Assembly (NCBI GenBank): GCA_002480015.1 | Contig: DLQD01000051.1 | Coordinates: 1 to 7,874, forward strand | Origin: Opitutia bacterium UBA7441 | Lineage (GTDB): Bacteria > Verrucomicrobiota > Verrucomicrobiia > Opitutales > Coraliomargaritaceae | Direction: 5' to 3' | DNA: 7,874 nt | Shown: in pieces, positions 6,877-7,874 of the stretch | How positions within the stretch are numbered: position 1 is the stretch's first letter | Layout of the letters: the number at the start of each line of letters is the position of its first letter | Position numbers and translations under genes: made by a program | The notes under the pieces: model-generated | What the model saw: only the letters and a program-made list of their open reading frames with translations | What the model was told of the DNA's origin: nothing | The model's database searches: none

Positions 6877-6890
6877 GGGCGTTCGTGCCC
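6877..6890. repeat. Second short hairpin in the sulP leader
   Basis: GGGC and GCCC flank GTTCGT, so the plus strand could form a stem with a UUCG loop and the minus strand a 4-bp stem. It lies only 2 nt from the 9-bp hairpin, forming a pair of adjacent stems upstream of sulP. Alone it is too short to be convincing. Confidence 0.3.
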
Positions 6891-6931
6891 ATTGATAGTT
6901 TGTTCCTAATAGATTGGTTGGAGAGGTGGGG

Positions 6932-6937
6932 ATTATA
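6932..6937 (-). promoter_or_regulatory. Possible -10 box for sulP
   Basis: The minus strand carries a perfect TATAAT about 100 nt upstream of the sulP ATG. No good -35 box is present 16-18 bp further upstream (CGTCGT there). If used, the transcript would have a leader of roughly 90 nt containing both hairpins described at 6842-6890. Confidence 0.3.
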
Positions 6938-7023
6938 TTGCGAGTATTTTTGGGACGACGTAGGCACCAGCATGAAAGTAAGCAAAGGTAGAACTATGGA
7001 ATTGCTCAGACAGCTCCCAGAGT

Positions 7024-7036
7024 TTTTGCAGCAAAA
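7024..7036. repeat. Short perfect palindrome
   Basis: TTTTGC and GCAAAA flank a single central A. It is operator-like in size but stands alone, about 190 bp upstream of the sulP start and upstream of its possible -10 box. It could be a regulator site or chance. Confidence 0.25.
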
Positions 7037-7128
7037 GGACGCACGTTACCCTAAGCAGAAGGATTCTCTAGGAATTGCAACGCATCTTTTATCGCCTGCT
7101 CCAAGATAGCCTATTCCTTGGCAAGACA

Positions 7129-7200
7129 CGTATGCGGCTTCCTTCAGGTAGCCGTCTCCTTCGGCGAACTCCGCCCCGCACCTAAAGGAGCGAGGATACG
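7129..7200. repeat. Structured inverted-repeat element
   Basis: Nested arms are visible. CGTAT (7129-7133) pairs with ATACG (7196-7200). TCCTTCAGGT (7140-7149) pairs with ACCTAAAGGA (7180-7189) at 9 of 10 positions, the exception being compatible with a wobble pair. The two arms are separated by equal 6-nt internal loops. Inside, GGCG and CGCC (7163-7166 and 7172-7175) form a small stem. An alternative pairing of CTCCTT (7156-7161) with AAGGAG (7185-7190) excludes the main one. It could be an interspersed palindromic repeat, a small RNA or a 3' end structure for the AMMECR1 gene, which stops 40 nt away. No known RNA family is recognised. Confidence 0.4.
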
Positions 7201-7240
7201 CAGGAGCCTTAGATATATGAAAGCATACTCACGCCATAAT

Positions 7241-7792
7241 TTAAAATTCAGTGGACGTATAGTGATATGCGCGTATCCCGCGCTCCCATCCTTTTGGATT
7301 GAGGCCGGCCTTGCGCTTCAAGTGCGAAAGGAAGTCGGCCGGGTTGGGGAGTTGCTCCCAAACTGTAGGGAGAAATGTGGCGCAGTGTGATCCCAGTTCC
7401 AGCACCAGACCATCTGTGCCGGGGCGTAGTTGACTCAGCAGATCCTGCTCAGAGCGTACGCTCATTGCCTGCCTAGGACTGAGGACTGAGATGCGAATGT
7501 CGAGATCTTCGAGCTCTTCTTCCCGTAACGGGTCAAATCGGGAATCCCGAAACGCAGCGTCATAGGCATGCTCGGCCACATCCTCCACCAAGCTGCGATA
7601 CGCGTCCATGGTTCCGACGCACCCTCGTAGGGCATTCTGGCGCCGCAAAGTAACAAAGGATGCTTTAATTTGCTGCAGCATCTCGCTAAACCTATGCGGC
7701 TCGACTCTGAGTGGGCTGCCAAACTTGAATCCATGGCAAATGGAAGCTTTTGCCACTTCTTTAAGTTGAGACTTTTCGGTATCGTTTAACAT
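7241..7792 (-). CDS. amrA: AMMECR1-domain protein (AmmeMemoRadiSam system protein A)
   Basis: A 183-residue soluble protein covering a complete AMMECR1 domain. The N-terminus MLNDTEKSQLKEVAKASI is typical of bacterial members. The hallmark LRGCVG lies at 55-60, after the VTL strand. YDAAFRDSRFDPL (77-89), EDLDIRISVLSP (95-106), DGLVLELG (127-134) and the C-terminal TFLPTVWEQLPNPADFLSHL (139-158) complete the fold. Family members are commonly encoded with a Memo-like protein and a radical SAM enzyme; no biochemical activity can be assigned from sequence. I start at ATG 7792; an in-frame TTG at 7825 would add 11 residues that the family lacks. Partner genes, if present, would lie upstream beyond the right edge. 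No Shine-Dalgarno sequence is visible. Confidence 0.9.
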   Translation of the reverse strand: MLNDTEKSQLKEVAKASICHGFKFGSPLRVEPHRFSEMLQQIKASFVTLRRQNALRGCVGTMDAYRSLVEDVAEHAYDAAFRDSRFDPLREEELEDLDIRISVLSPRQAMSVRSEQDLLSQLRPGTDGLVLELGSHCATFLPTVWEQLPNPADFLSHLKRKAGLNPKGWERGIRAYHYTSTEF

Positions 7793-7874
7793 ACAATTAA
7801 TGAACCGCGTATGCTCCGTAGCCAACCACTTTATGCTTAGAGCCTGCGGTATGGGTGTAATTAAATGTGCGGGG
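7793..7874. other. Upstream region of amrA
   Basis: Eighty-two nucleotides upstream of the amrA ATG, reaching the window edge. No gene end or strong promoter is recognised. ATTAAT lies directly before the start codon, with TTGGCT 18 bp further upstream; this could be a leaderless-type promoter but is weak. Confidence 0.2.

Larger units (their letters stand above)
6891..7240. other. Intergenic region without a convincing gene
   Basis: This stretch between sulP and the AMMECR1 gene holds no ORF I recognise. A plus-strand frame from GTG 6885 to 7109 (74 codons) starts inside a hairpin and has no ribosome binding site. A minus-strand frame is open for 60 codons (7049-7228), with hydrophilic, protein-like content such as GAEFAEGDGYLKEAAYV, but has no ATG; its only candidate start is an internal GTG. 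This could be a decayed gene or part of an interspersed repeat. Part of it is AT-richer than the flanking genes. The inverted-repeat element at 7129-7200 and a palindrome at 7024-7036 are listed separately. Confidence 0.5.

Noticed and set aside
6885..7109. Plus-strand 74-codon frame as a small gene
   Set aside because: Its GTG start is inside the GGGC/GCCC hairpin, no ribosome binding site precedes it, the product matches nothing I know, and the sulP leader and possible -10 box overlap it on the other strand.
7118..7390. Plus-strand 90-codon frame
   Set aside because: It covers the inverted-repeat element and then runs antisense to the 3' part of amrA, a conserved gene.

Overview
This 7.9 kb window is a chromosomal stretch from a Gram-negative-type, aerobic or facultatively aerobic bacterium. 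I place it tentatively in Verrucomicrobiota, Opitutae-like. The reasons are the flavour of the CtaA and GalM proteins (for example a GSTCGRV block in GalM and a cysteine-free CtaA), the ctaA-ctaB-DUF420 order and the SulP/Usp pairing. That is inference from family resemblance only. No gene here has a recognisable Shine-Dalgarno sequence, which would also fit a Bacteroidota-like lineage such as Rhodothermia.

Layout, left to right. (1) A single plus-strand gene (89-616) encodes a secreted, lipid-anchored blue-copper protein of the azurin/auracyanin type. (2) A short GC-rich junction (616-690) of small direct and inverted repeats separates it from the convergent minus-strand genes. (3) A compact minus-strand haem A module follows: ctaA (2079-3071), ctaB (1139-2107) and a DUF420 membrane protein (698-1123). 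The genes overlap or lie 15 nt apart and are read in the order ctaA, ctaB, DUF420. (4) A tRNA-Leu(CAA) with encoded CCA lies just upstream of ctaA. (5) A second minus-strand cluster reads sulP (SulP/SLC26 anion transporter with STAS domain), a tandem-domain universal stress protein, then galM (aldose 1-epimerase), with gaps of 38 and 28 nt. (6) About 400 bp with no convincing gene (6835-7240) holds a strong hairpin right before sulP, a perfect TATAAT, and a structured inverted-repeat element. (7) An AMMECR1-domain gene (AmmeMemoRadiSam protein A) lies at the right edge.

How they fit together. CtaA and CtaB convert haem B through haem O to haem A for an aa3/caa3-type terminal oxidase. DUF420 proteins are linked to assembly of that oxidase, and the nearby periplasmic cupredoxin is a plausible electron carrier to it. 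The oxidase subunits themselves are not in the window. The SulP/Usp pair suggests anion (bicarbonate or sulfate) uptake coupled to a nucleotide-binding stress protein. No mobile element, CRISPR array or phage gene is seen. The most unusual material is non-coding: a heptanucleotide tandem repeat between sulP and usp, short tandem duplications at two other junctions, a terminator-like hairpin that the sulP transcript must cross, and the element at 7129-7200.
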